From JAKAWQ01 sp963745975 (GTDB lineage: Bacteria > Pseudomonadota > Alphaproteobacteria > Acetobacterales > Acetobacteraceae), in assembly GCA_963745975.1 (NCBI GenBank), contig CAVUZJ010000009.1, forward strand, positions 558,001 to 622,000: DNA of 64,000 nucleotides, given 5' to 3'. The position numbers and the translations under genes are program-made. This document shows, piece by piece, positions 1 to 9,900 of this stretch. The stretch's first letter is position 1. Each line of letters starts with the position of its first letter. Below the pieces are notes generated by a model, which saw only the letters and a program-made list of their open reading frames with translations, was not told the origin of the DNA and searched no databases.

Positions 1-36
1 GCACAGAACCGTCGCGTGGAGATCATCCTGCACTGA
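1..36 (+). CDS. OmpA-family protein, C-terminal end only (partial)
   Basis: The first twelve codons read A-Q-N-R-R-V-E-I-I-L-H-stop. An NRRVEI tail is the usual C-terminal end of OmpA/MotB-type peptidoglycan-binding domains. The rest of the gene lies before the window, so domain content and length cannot be judged. DoxX follows 14 bases later on the same strand. Confidence 0.6.
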   Translation, partial: AQNRRVEIILH

Positions 37-50
37 GGAAGGACAAGACG

Positions 51-443
51 ATGGCCAAGAGCTCGGGCTTTCTCGGTACCCTGGAACCGCACGTGCAGAG
101 CCTGTTCCGCTTGGTGATGGGGCTCTTCTACATGGAGCACGGACTGATCAAGCTGTTCGGCTTTCCCGCCGGCCACACCGTGGCGCTCTTCTCGCTCCTC
201 GGGCTCGCCGGCATCATCGAGACCTTCGGCGGGCTGCTCGTGGCCATCGGCCTCTTCACCCGCCCAGCCGCCTTCATCATGTCCGGCGAGATGGCGGTCG
301 CCTATTTCAAGGTCTACGCGCCGCGCGGATTCTTTCCCAGCCTCAATCACGGCGAGCTCGCCGGGCTCTACTGCTTCATCTTCCTCTATCTCGCGGTCGC
401 GGGCGGCGGAACCTGGAGCCTCGACCGGCTCCGCGCCCGCTGA
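51..443 (+). CDS. DoxX family membrane protein
   Basis: A 130-residue integral membrane protein of the DoxX/YphA type. About four hydrophobic helices are visible: FRLVMGLFYMEHGLIKLFG, a Leu/Gly-rich second helix followed by the ETFGGLLVAIGLFTRPAA turn, a third around MSGEMAVAYF, and a final GLYCFIFLYLAVAGGG helix. The Gly-Pro-rich turn and the MEHG motif are typical of the family. DoxX proteins are small inner-membrane proteins, some linked to thiol or quinone redox balance; the substrate here cannot be read from sequence. An AAGGA ribosome site precedes the ATG. It ends 32 bases before mmsA and may be co-transcribed with it. Confidence 0.85.
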   Translation: MAKSSGFLGTLEPHVQSLFRLVMGLFYMEHGLIKLFGFPAGHTVALFSLLGLAGIIETFGGLLVAIGLFTRPAAFIMSGEMAVAYFKVYAPRGFFPSLNHGELAGLYCFIFLYLAVAGGGTWSLDRLRAR

Positions 444-475
444 AGCATCCGGGCCGCGAGCAAGGGAGGATCACA

Positions 476-1972
<1,497 letters not shown>

Positions 1973-1994
1973 AATCGATTGCCGGAGGAAACGA

Positions 1995-3011
1995 ATGGAA
2001 GCGAAGGCCGGCGCCGATCCGCGGAGCCTGATGCAGATCTACATGGCGATGACGGGCTCGCGCGTGCTCACCGCGGCGCTGCAGCTCGATCTCTTCTCCC
2101 GCCTCGCGGAAGGGGCTGAGACGGCCGCCGATCTCGCCCAATCGGCCGGCGCGAGCGAGCGCGGCACCCGCATGCTGCTCGACGGGCTCTGCGCCCTCGG
2201 CCTGCTCGCCAAGCAGGACGGAAACTACCAGCTGCCGCCGTCGAGCCGCACATTCCTCGTGCGCTCGAGCCCCGATTACGTGGGCGCGCTGATGGAAACC
2301 GACGATCTCTGGAACGCCTGGGGCGGGCTCACCACCGTGGTGCGGACCGGCCGCCCCGTCCACGCGGTGGAAAATCGCGAGCGCGCGGAAGCCTTCTTCC
2401 CCATTCTCATCCGCAGCCTGCACGTGCTCAATCGTGAGCCCGCCCGCCTCCTCGCCAAAGCCCTCGGCGCCGGCGCGGCCCACAGGGGCCTTCGCGTGCT
2501 CGACATCGGCGCGGGCTCCGCGGTCTGGAGCATCGCGATCGCCGAAGCCGATCCGCAAGCCCACGTCACGGCGCAGGATTTTCCGGGCGTCCTCGAAGCG
2601 ACGCGCGGATTCGCCGAGCGCCACGACCTCGCCGGCCGCTTCGACTATCTCCCCGGCAACCTCAACGACGTGTCGTTCGGAACCGCGCGCTTCGATCTCG
2701 CGATCCTCGGCAACATCGTCCATTCGGAAGGCGAGCGCGCGACGCGCCGCCTCTTTCCCCGCCTGCATGCCGCACTTCGCCCGGGCGGGCGCGTCGCGAT
2801 CGTCGAGTTCGTCCCCGCCGAGGACCGCACAGGCCCGCCGCCCGCGCTGCTCTTCGCGCTCAACATGCTGGTCAACACCGAGCACGGCGACACCTTCACG
2901 CTCTCGCAATACCGCGCCTGGCTCGCCGAGGCCGGCTTCGCCCAAGTCGAGACCGCCGATATCGGCCTCGAGCTCGTCACCGGCTCGCCCGCCATCATCG
3001 CGACGAAGTAG
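1995..3011 (+). CDS. SAM-dependent O-methyltransferase-like protein
   Basis: A 338-residue class I methyltransferase with the two-part architecture of small-molecule O-methyltransferases. Residues about 10-90 form a winged-helix dimerisation domain (AALQLDLFSRLAEG, GTRMLLDGLCALGLL). Residues about 165-330 form the Rossmann fold with the SAM loop RVLDIGAGSAVWS, acidic AQDFPGVLE, and the post-motif LRPGGRVAIVEFVPAE. The general-base His seen in plant-type O-methyltransferases is not obvious, so N-, C- or O-methylation is open. It starts 22 bases after mmsA behind a GGAGG site, so the two may share a transcript. The substrate is unknown. Confidence 0.75.
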   Translation: MEAKAGADPRSLMQIYMAMTGSRVLTAALQLDLFSRLAEGAETAADLAQSAGASERGTRMLLDGLCALGLLAKQDGNYQLPPSSRTFLVRSSPDYVGALMETDDLWNAWGGLTTVVRTGRPVHAVENRERAEAFFPILIRSLHVLNREPARLLAKALGAGAAHRGLRVLDIGAGSAVWSIAIAEADPQAHVTAQDFPGVLEATRGFAERHDLAGRFDYLPGNLNDVSFGTARFDLAILGNIVHSEGERATRRLFPRLHAALRPGGRVAIVEFVPAEDRTGPPPALLFALNMLVNTEHGDTFTLSQYRAWLAEAGFAQVETADIGLELVTGSPAIIATK

Positions 3012-3038
3012 CACCGCAAAGCCCGACTCCACCGAAGG

Positions 3039-3057
3039 CCAGGGGCTTTGCCCCTGG
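3039..3057. repeat. Family D palindrome, single hairpin
   Basis: A perfect 8-bp stem, CCAGGGGC and GCCCCTGG, around a three-base loop. It lies 28 bases after the methyltransferase stop. The same hairpin with another loop base forms each arm of the large inverted repeat at 57720-57843. It may act as a transcript-end or mRNA-stability hairpin. Confidence 0.7.
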
Positions 3058-3169
3058 GGCTCATTCCCGCCGCCCGCGAAGCCGGGCGACAGTCCTCCCA
3101 CGCCCGCGCCCGCCACTCCGCTCTGAAGTTGCCCTTTGCAGGCCGCCTTCCTATCTTCCCCTCGGGCAA

Positions 3170-3625
3170 ATGACCGACCAACCCCCCGCCTTGGCCCTCG
3201 CCGGCGCGCTTCGCGTCTGCCTCGGCCGGCTCGTGCGCCGGCTGCGCGAGGAGGTGCATCTCGGCGACCTCACCTGGTCCCAGGTCTCGGTCCTCGGCCG
3301 CCTGGAGCGCGACGGCCCCGCGACCGTAACCGCCCTCGCCCGCGCCGAGGGCGTGCGCCCCCAATCCATGGGCGAGACCCTCGCCCCCCTCAAAACCGCC
3401 GGCCTGGTCAGCGGCGCGCCCGACCCCAACGACGGCCGCCAGACCATCCTTTCGCTCACGCCCGCCTGCCGCGAATGGATCCGCGCCGGCCGCGCCGCCC
3501 GCGAGGACTGGCTCTCCCGCGCCCTCTCGACCGCCCTCACCCCCGCCGAACAGAACCAGCTCGGCCGCGCCGTCACCCTCCTCGAGCGCCTCTTCGACAA
3601 GCCGGAGCCCCCGCCCACCAGATGA
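3170..3625 (+). CDS. MarR-family transcriptional regulator
   Basis: A 151-residue winged-helix regulator. The DNA-binding part is visible at about residues 40-105: TWSQVSVLGRLERDGPATVT, then the recognition region ARAEGVRPQSMGETLAPL, and the wing SGAPDPNDGRQTILSLT with the conserved D-x-R. MarR proteins usually repress a neighbouring efflux pump until a small ligand binds. Here the stop codon overlaps the start of an MFS exporter by four bases (ATGA), which strongly suggests it controls that transporter and itself. No clear operator palindrome was found in the 158 bases upstream. Confidence 0.88.
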   Translation: MTDQPPALALAGALRVCLGRLVRRLREEVHLGDLTWSQVSVLGRLERDGPATVTALARAEGVRPQSMGETLAPLKTAGLVSGAPDPNDGRQTILSLTPACREWIRAGRAAREDWLSRALSTALTPAEQNQLGRAVTLLERLFDKPEPPPTR

Positions 3626-5355
3626 CGCACCCCTTCGCCGCGCACCCCCCGCCCGCCGACATCGCGGCCCCGCCGGAGACGCCGCAGCGCCCCTCCGCCG
3701 TCTCGCCCTCCTACAAGTGGCTGGCGCTCTCCAACACCACCGTCGCGGTCCTCCTCGCCACGATCGATTCCTCGATCATGCTGGTCGCCATGCCCGCCAT
3801 CTTCCGCGGCATCGCGCTCAACCCGCTCGCGCCCGGCAACAGCTTCTACCTGCTCTGGATGATCCTGGGCTTTCTCATCGTGAGCAGCGTCCTCGTCGTG
3901 AGCTTGGGCCGCCTCGGCGACATCTTCGGCCGCGTGCGGATGTACAATCTCGGCTTCGTCGTCTTCACCGCCGCCTCGCTCGTGCTCACGCTCGATCCCT
4001 TCAAGGGCCAGGCCGGCGCGCTCTGGCTCATCGTCTTCCGCATCGTCCAGGGCATTGGTGCTGCCTTCCTCGTCGCCAACTCGGCCGCCATCCTCACCGA
4101 CGCCTTCCCGCCCAACCAGCGCGGCCTCGCACTCGGCATCAACAACATCGCCGGCATCAGCGGCTCCTTCATCGGCCTCATTCTCGGCGGCATTCTCGCC
4201 GCCATCCACTGGCGGCTCGTCTTCCTCGTCTCCGTGCCTTTCGGCCTCTTCGGAACCGTCTGGTCGTACCTCAAGCTGAAAGAGGTCGGCGAGCGCCATC
4301 TCGCCCGCATCGACTGGGCCGGCAACATCACCTTCGCCGCCGGCCTGATCCTTCTGATGATCGGCATCACCTCGGGCATCCAGCCGGCCGACGGAAACGA
4401 CATGGGCTGGACGAGCGCGCCGGTGCTCCTGCTCCTCGCCGCCGGCGCCGCCTCGCTCGCCGCCTTCGCCGTCATCGAGGCGGAGGCCCCGTCCCCGATG
4501 TTCCGGCTCCCCCTCTTCCGGATCAAGCCGTTCACCTTCGGCACGCTCTCGACGTTCCTCTCCGCCATCGGCCGCGGCGGGCTGATGTTCATGCTCATCA
4601 TCTGGCTGCAGGGGATCTGGCTTCCCCTGCACGGCTACAGCTTCGAGGAAACCCCGCTCTGGGCCGGCATTTTCATGCTCCCGCTCACATTGGGCTTCCT
4701 CATCGCCGGCCCGCTCTCGGGCTATCTCTCGGACCGTCTGGGCGCGCGCTACTTCGCGACCGGCGGGATGATCGGCGCCGCGGCGAGCTTCGTCCTGCTG
4801 ATGCTCCTGCCGGTCAATTTCTCCTACCCGCCCTTCGCCGCGATCCTCTTCCTCAACGGGCTTTCCATGGGCGCCTTCGCCGCGCCCAACCGCGCGGCCA
4901 TCATGAACAGCCTTCCCGCGCGCGACCGCGGCGCCGGCGGCGGCATGAACTCCACCTTCCAGAACTCCGCCCAGGTGCTCTCGATCGGGCTCTTCTTCAC
5001 CCTCATGATCGTGGGCCTCGCGAGCACGCTCTCGACGACGATGACGCAGGGCCTGATGCACCACGGCGTTGCCGCCGCCGCCGCGCGCCATATCGGCGCC
5101 CTGCCGCCGGTCTCGATCCTCTTCGCTGCCTTCCTCGGCTACAACCCGATCAAGACCCTCCTTGGCCCCGCCATCCTCGGCGAGCTCTCCCCCGCCAACC
5201 GCGCCGCACTCACCGGCCACGCCTTCTTCCCCAAACTGATCTCCGCTCCCTTCCATGCGGGCCTCATCGAGGCCTTCAGCTTCGCCGCCATCGCGTGCCT
5301 GATCGCCGCCGCCGCCTCCTTCTCGCGCGGCAACCGCTACGTCCACGACGAATGA
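3622..5355 (+). CDS. MFS drug-efflux transporter, 14-helix (DHA2-like)
   Basis: A 577-residue major facilitator. After a 40-residue Pro-rich cytoplasmic start, the first helix carries NTTVAVLLATIDSSIMLVAM with the D-S/T motif typical of DHA2 drug:H+ antiporters. LGRLGDIFGRVRMYNLG is the loop 2-3 motif A, and RIVQGIGAAFLVANSAAILT is motif B/C-like. About fourteen hydrophobic segments follow. The start at 3622 was chosen because it overlaps the marR stop by four bases and directly precedes the conserved region; reading further upstream would run through marR in another frame. The likely role is export of a toxic compound under control of the upstream MarR protein. Confidence 0.88.
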   Translation: MTHPFAAHPPPADIAAPPETPQRPSAVSPSYKWLALSNTTVAVLLATIDSSIMLVAMPAIFRGIALNPLAPGNSFYLLWMILGFLIVSSVLVVSLGRLGDIFGRVRMYNLGFVVFTAASLVLTLDPFKGQAGALWLIVFRIVQGIGAAFLVANSAAILTDAFPPNQRGLALGINNIAGISGSFIGLILGGILAAIHWRLVFLVSVPFGLFGTVWSYLKLKEVGERHLARIDWAGNITFAAGLILLMIGITSGIQPADGNDMGWTSAPVLLLLAAGAASLAAFAVIEAEAPSPMFRLPLFRIKPFTFGTLSTFLSAIGRGGLMFMLIIWLQGIWLPLHGYSFEETPLWAGIFMLPLTLGFLIAGPLSGYLSDRLGARYFATGGMIGAAASFVLLMLLPVNFSYPPFAAILFLNGLSMGAFAAPNRAAIMNSLPARDRGAGGGMNSTFQNSAQVLSIGLFFTLMIVGLASTLSTTMTQGLMHHGVAAAAARHIGALPPVSILFAAFLGYNPIKTLLGPAILGELSPANRAALTGHAFFPKLISAPFHAGLIEAFSFAAIACLIAAAASFSRGNRYVHDE

Positions 5356-5453
5356 AGTAGGGCCTCCACAACTCGTCCTGGCGCGACGCGCCCGACGAGC
5401 CGGTCCTGCAAGGCTGGACCGTCCTCGCGGCACTCGCCGCCGAGGATTCGTCG

Positions 5454-5503
5454 CGGGATCGGAACGGGTTCGCCCGCGTTCACCGATCCCGCTCCGACTT
5501 TTT
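5454..5503 (+). terminator. Intrinsic terminator after the MFS gene
   Basis: A hairpin with a 9-bp outer stem (CGGGATCGG pairing with CCGATCCCG) and an inner AACGGG/CCCG-CGTT stem spans 5454-5491. A run of five T follows at 5499-5503. It lies about 100 bases after the MFS stop on the same strand. A smaller hairpin (CCTCGCGGC/GCCGCCGAGG) precedes it at 5423-5444. The remaining bases between 5356 and 5654 show nothing else recognisable. Confidence 0.6.
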
Positions 5504-5654
5504 GTTGCATCGCGGTTCCCACGCTGCGGCCCCCTTTTCTCGCCTTCCGTTTCGGATCAGGCTGGAGCTTCGGGACGATCAGGACAGGTTCGGTTCAAAA
5601 TCATGGGTCGCAAGGCAGTGCAGCCGTGCCGTTTCCTCGCGAAGGAGTCGGAAC

Positions 5655-5858
5655 ATGCCGATCGTACGCAACATCGATGTTACCATGCAGTCCGAGGTCA
5701 GCTTCGACGACGCGTGCCGCGGCGCCATCGCCGAGGCCGCCAAGACCTTGCGTGGGATCATGTCCTTCCGCGTCAACGAAACGGAGTGCGTGGTCGAACA
5801 CGACAGGATCATCGCATACCGCGTCACCGGTAAGATCGTCTTCCAGGTCGAGCGCTGA
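5655..5858 (+). CDS. Dodecin-family protein lacking the usual flavin-stacking Trp
   Basis: A 67-residue protein aligning end to end with dodecins, small proteins whose dodecamer stores flavin or CoA. The pattern SFDDACRGAIAEAAKTLR (helix) followed by three strands, SFRVNETECVV, RIIAYRVTG and KIVFQVER, is the dodecin fold. In halobacterial and bacterial dodecins the strand after the helix carries a Trp that sandwiches the isoalloxazine ring, and a Gln contacts the ring. At those places this protein has Ser (GIMSF) and Arg (AYRVT). Flavin storage is therefore doubtful and another ligand is possible. The start was chosen for the AAGGAG ribosome site seven bases upstream. Confidence 0.8.
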   Translation: MPIVRNIDVTMQSEVSFDDACRGAIAEAAKTLRGIMSFRVNETECVVEHDRIIAYRVTGKIVFQVER

Positions 5859-5888
5859 CGGCGCCGTTCGTCAGAGCGGGATGGGATC

Positions 5889-6103
5889 GCTAGAGCGTGA
5901 TCGCCGGAGGCGGAATCGGGGCACCCCGCGAACTCGTTCGCGGGGACCCCGGCACCGAAGGCGTTCGATCACGCGAGAAAACAATGAGCTAGAGCGGGAT
6001 GGGTGAGCGCGAGCGATCCCATCGCGCTCTAGGCACTCGCCCATCCCGCTCTCGCTCATTGTCTTCCCGTGATCGAACGCCTCCGGCAATCACGCTACGC
6101 TCT
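5889..6103. repeat. Family A repeat, copy 1: paired head-to-head, bidirectional-terminator-like
   Basis: Two related units face each other. Nearly identical arms of about 48 bases (5960-6008 and 6034-6081) form an inverted repeat. Outer segments (5889-5910 and 6082-6103) also pair. A core hairpin with stem AGAGCGGGATGGG is followed on the minus strand by a TTGTTTT tract, like an intrinsic terminator. The segment 5910-5956 contains a GCGAAC/GTTCGC hairpin that is almost identical in copy 2 (19382-19522). The element fills the gap between the convergent dodecin and vapC genes, and its right end reaches the vapC stop codon at 6102-6104. Confidence 0.8.
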
Positions 6104-6518
6104 AAGTCTCGCTCCAGTTCAGCAGCGCCAGCGGCGGCGTGACGCGTGCGAAGTGCCTCGTGCTGTTCGTGACCAGAACGGCACCGGCCGCAAGCGCATG
6201 GGCCGCGATCATCATGTCCATTTCACCGATCGGCCGGCCGGCTTCGGTCAGGTGATGGCGGATGTCGGCATAGCAGTCCGCGGCGTCGGAATCCCACGCC
6301 AGCGCGCGCACGAGCTTCAGAAATTGATGCACGCCAATCTGCAGCCGGTGCGACGGCGGCAGCCGTTTGAGCCCGTGCATCAGCTCGGCGCGCGTGACGG
6401 CGGAGATGCACACGCGATCCGTGGGAATCGCCGCGAGCCGCGCCTCGATCGCGGGCGAGCGTGCCTTGATGATGAAGCTCGCGATATCGGTGTCCAGCAA
6501 ATGGAGCGGCTCCGTCAT
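6102..6518 (-). CDS. vapC: VapC-type PIN-domain toxin (ribonuclease)
   Basis: A 138-residue PIN-domain RNase, the toxin of a type II toxin-antitoxin pair. Acidic metal-binding residues are in place: LLDTDIASFI (first Asp), SAVTRAELMHGL (Glu), and RPIGEMDMMIAAHA (the late Asp). The C-terminal strand VLVTNSTRHF with N-x-x-x-F completes the fold. VapC enzymes cut tRNA or rRNA to stop growth until VapB binds. The start at 6518 overlaps the vapB stop by four bases (ATGA), the usual coupled arrangement. The stop codon lies at the border of a family A repeat. Confidence 0.92.
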   Translation of the reverse strand: MTEPLHLLDTDIASFIIKARSPAIEARLAAIPTDRVCISAVTRAELMHGLKRLPPSHRLQIGVHQFLKLVRALAWDSDAADCYADIRHHLTEAGRPIGEMDMMIAAHALAAGAVLVTNSTRHFARVTPPLALLNWSET

Positions 6519-6784
6519 CTCGCGTCGGTGAACAGCGCGCGCTCCTCGGGCGCTGCGTTCATCGGCCGATCGGACATGAAGTCCGCCGGCACGTCGATGC
6601 TGTGCATGAGCGCGAAGAACTCGGCCCATGCCTGCGCGCCCGGCCGCGTGGAGAGCGTCACGTCCCCGGATCGCTCGTCGCGCGTGGCGTAGACCTCGCT
6701 TCCCTCGAAGCGGAACTCGGCCGGCAGGCGCACGGCCTGGCTGGCGCCGTTCTTGAACAGCTTTGCCTTGCGGGTCTCCGGCAT
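6515..6784 (-). CDS. vapB: VapB-type AbrB-like antitoxin
   Basis: An 89-residue antitoxin. The N-terminal swapped-hairpin DNA-binding half reads KAKLFKNGASQAVRLPAEF, the VapB/AbrB signature. The C-terminal half (about residues 50-89) is the flexible VapC-inhibiting arm with ADFMSDRP. It sits directly before vapC with a four-base overlap. An AAGGAGG ribosome site precedes the ATG. The frame is open upstream into the large kinase gene because no stop intervenes, but the ribosome site, the family's usual length and the promoter region mark this as a separate gene. Confidence 0.92.
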   Translation of the reverse strand: MPETRKAKLFKNGASQAVRLPAEFRFEGSEVYATRDERSGDVTLSTRPGAQAWAEFFALMHSIDVPADFMSDRPMNAAPEERALFTDAR

Positions 6785-6797
6785 GGAAACCTCCTTC

Positions 6798-6825
6798 GTG
6801 AGTATAGATTGATGTATATATTCAC
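6798..6825 (-). promoter_or_regulatory. Putative vapBC promoter/operator
   Basis: An imperfect palindrome of the form GTGA-n-TATA-n8-TATA-n2-TTCAC lies 14 bases before vapB, in a patch much richer in A+T than its surroundings. On the minus strand it includes a good -10 hexamer, TATACT (6801-6806); the -35 is weak. AbrB-type antitoxins bind such palindromes to repress their own operon, so this is the expected autoregulatory site. Confidence 0.5.
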
Positions 6826-6909
6826 GGCTCCGTCTGCCGCAAGGTGGAGGATGGGCGGGGGAGGGAGGACGAAGTGGGGCGTCGGGGCGGCTTGGACGAA
6901 GGCCGCCGC

Positions 6910-9900
6910 CTATGAACGCGCCGGCACCGTGAACCGGAACACCGCGCCCCGCGGCTCGTTCGCCTCGGCCCACAATCGTCCCCCATGCGCCTCGATGATC
7001 GAGCGGCAGATCGAGAGGCCCATGCCCAAGCCGCCCTGCTTGGTCGTGTAGAACGCCTCGAACAAGCGCCCGAGCTCTCGCGGGATCAAGCCCGGGACCG
7101 GAATCCCGCACGGTGACGTGCACGTCCCGCGATTCGGCGATCTCCGTGCCGATCGTAAGCGCGCGCGGCCCTTCGCCCGCGCCGCTCATGGCCTCGATGG
7201 CGTTGATGATCAGGTTGAGGATCACCTGCTGGAGCTGCACCCGATCGCCCCGAACGAGCGGCAAGCCCTCCGCGAGCTCGGTCCGCAGCACCACGCCGTT
7301 CGCGTCCATCTCGCCACGGGTCAGCGCAATGACCTCGCGGATCGCGTCGTTCAACGCCACGCTGTCCTCGCGCGGCGGCGCCTTCTTGACCAGCGCATAA
7401 ATCCGCCCGACGACCCCGCCCGCCCGATCGGCGTCCTTGACGATCCGGCCGAGCGCCTGCCTGACCTCCTCGAGATCCGGCGGCTTGGCGCTCAGCCAGC
7501 GCAACCCGGCCTGGGCATTGGCGGAAGCCGCGGCGACCGGCTGGCTCACCTCATGGGCAATCGAAGCCGAGAGCTGCCCCATCATCGCGACGCGGTTCGA
7601 ATGCGCGAGCTCGATTTCCACCCGGTGATACCGAAGCTCGCTTTCGCGGGCCCGCTCCTCCGCGCGCTTGCGCTCGGTCAGATCGACAACGAAGGCGACG
7701 ACCTGGTCCCGTTCCTCATCGAACGCCGCCACGCCGATCAGCACGGGGACGCGGCTGCCATCCTTGCGGAAATACTCCTTCTCGAACGGTTGGATGGCCC
7801 CGGTCCTTTCCAGTTCCGCGAGCGCGCGGCGGGTGCGCTCGCGCGATTCCGGCGTTTGCAGATCCGCCCAGCGCAGTCGCCCCGCGGCGAGATCCTCCCG
7901 CGCGTATCCCACCGTCTTCAGGAACGCATCGTTGGCCTCGATGATCTCGCTCTTGCTCCTCGCAATGCAGATCCCGATGATGTTGGCGTCCATCAGGCGG
8001 CGGATCTTCGCCTCGCGTTCCGCGAGATCGCCGTAAAGACGGGCATTCTCCAGCGCGATCGCCGCCTGCGAGGCAAGCAGCTTCGAGACCGCGATCCGGC
8101 CCGGCGCGAACACGCCGGAGGCCAGGCTGTTCTCCAGATAGAGCAAGCCGATGAGCTTGCCCCGGGTCATCAAGGGCAGGCAGAGAACGGACCGCGCCCC
8201 GTGCCGGCGGAGGGTGGGATCGGCGGCGAAGGGGGGCTCGGCCTCGTCGTCGAGAACGACGCTCTCCCCGGTGCGCAGGACATAGTTGAGCACCGAGTCC
8301 GGCAGATCGGCCGCGGTCACGGGTTGCTCGCGGAGCTGCACGACGACGGAATCGCCGCCGGTCGTGGCTTCCGCCTCGATCCGAAGCTCGGCCCCGCGCA
8401 AACGAATGAGGAGTCCTCGCTCGGCCCCTGCCTGCTCGATCGCCGTGCGCATGAGCGTGTCGATCAGCCTTTCCAGGACCATCTCCCCCGAAACGGCCTG
8501 CGAGACCTTGATCACGGTCGCGAGGTCGAGGTGCTCGACCGGCGCCCCGATCGTGCTCGCCGGAGCTTGCGCCGGCTCTTCTCCGAGCTCGGGATGCATC
8601 TCGTCGAGCTGCCGCACCTTCCCCTCGGCGCCCCAGCGCCGATAGAAGTAGCGTGCGTCCCGCCAATACATGCGGGCGATCTTCTCGAAGCCGCGCGCCG
8701 CGTAGAAGCGGGCCGCAAGCTCATGGGCGAGCGCCTCGTTGTGGAGAAAACCGTTGGCGCGCGCGGAGCGGATGGCCTGTTCGTAGAGGCGCATCGCGTC
8801 GACGTCGCGGCCGTCGATGCGCGCGATCTCCGCGCCGACAAGAGCTGCGCGGTCCGCGAAATTCTCCGGACAGGTCTCCGCCCAGCGCTCGAGCTGCCGG
8901 CGGTGGGCGGCGAGGGCCTCGACGGAAGCCGCGTTCCGGCCCGCTTCCTCGGAGCGCGAGGATGCGGCGAGCGCGAGTGCCGCGTAGAAATGGAATTCCG
9001 CGGTTTCGAGCTGTGCGCCCGAGGTCCACAACAGAGCCCGCGCTTTCGACGAGGCCGCGATCGCCTGCGGATCGTCGCCGGCGAGGAAGCGCGCCTGGAG
9101 CTTGCGAACCCAGTACAGGAACTCGATATACACGAGCTCCGGATTTTCCGAGAACCGGCGCTCGATCCGAGCCTCGTCGAACCCGGCATCGTCGAAGGAG
9201 CCGAATGTCGGGCTCACGCCGCGCAGCGTCCGGATCAGCCCGAGCTGGGTGGCAATGCGGTCGACGACGAACCGGAACCGCGCCTTCTCGGCGAACGCGA
9301 GGCCGTGCGCGGCTTCGCGCTCCACTTCGGCAAGCGGATCGCCCGCCATGAGAAGGTTCGTGTTCAGTTGGTTGCCGCAATAGGCGGCGTAAGTGAGGTC
9401 GCCGGTCTTGTTCGCCGCCTCGAACGCGCGGCGCAGCAGATCGCGCGCAGCCCGGACATGTCTCGTCCACGGCAGGACGCCATAGGCAAAGTCCATATAG
9501 GTCCTTGCCTGGAAGCGCGTCAGCCCGCGTCCTTCGACCAGGTCGTAGCCGAGCTGACCGAAGCGAAAGAGAGTCCGATAGTCGCCGAAGCGCGCGCCGG
9601 CGGTCTTGGCCAGCCGCACATAGGCGATGCACGAGGCATCGCAATTGCCGCGCTCCAGGCTGAGATTGACCGCCCGGCAGGTGACAAGCAGCAGCAGGTT
9701 CGCATCCGTATGGGATGCGGGTGATTCGAGCTTGGTCAGGACATCCATGGTCGCAAGCGACGCCGGATCGCTCATCGAGGGCAGCTCGATCAACGCCTCG
9801 ATCGCACGGCCGCCGAGCTGCTGCCAGATCCGCTCATATTCGGGCAGCGCTTGCTCTTCGGAGGGATGCAGCGACCACGCGATGCCGAGATGCCGGAGAT

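Noticed and set aside
3151..5433. Minus-strand open frame of 760 codons across marR and the MFS gene
   Set aside because: Composition is Asp/Glu/Arg/Gly repeats, the typical complement of membrane-protein codons; no domain is visible.
7118..9724. Very long plus-strand open frame opposite the kinase gene (also 9851-12433)
   Set aside because: Antisense open frames are common at such high GC. The translation is Arg/Gly/Asp-rich without domains, while the minus strand encodes clear motifs.
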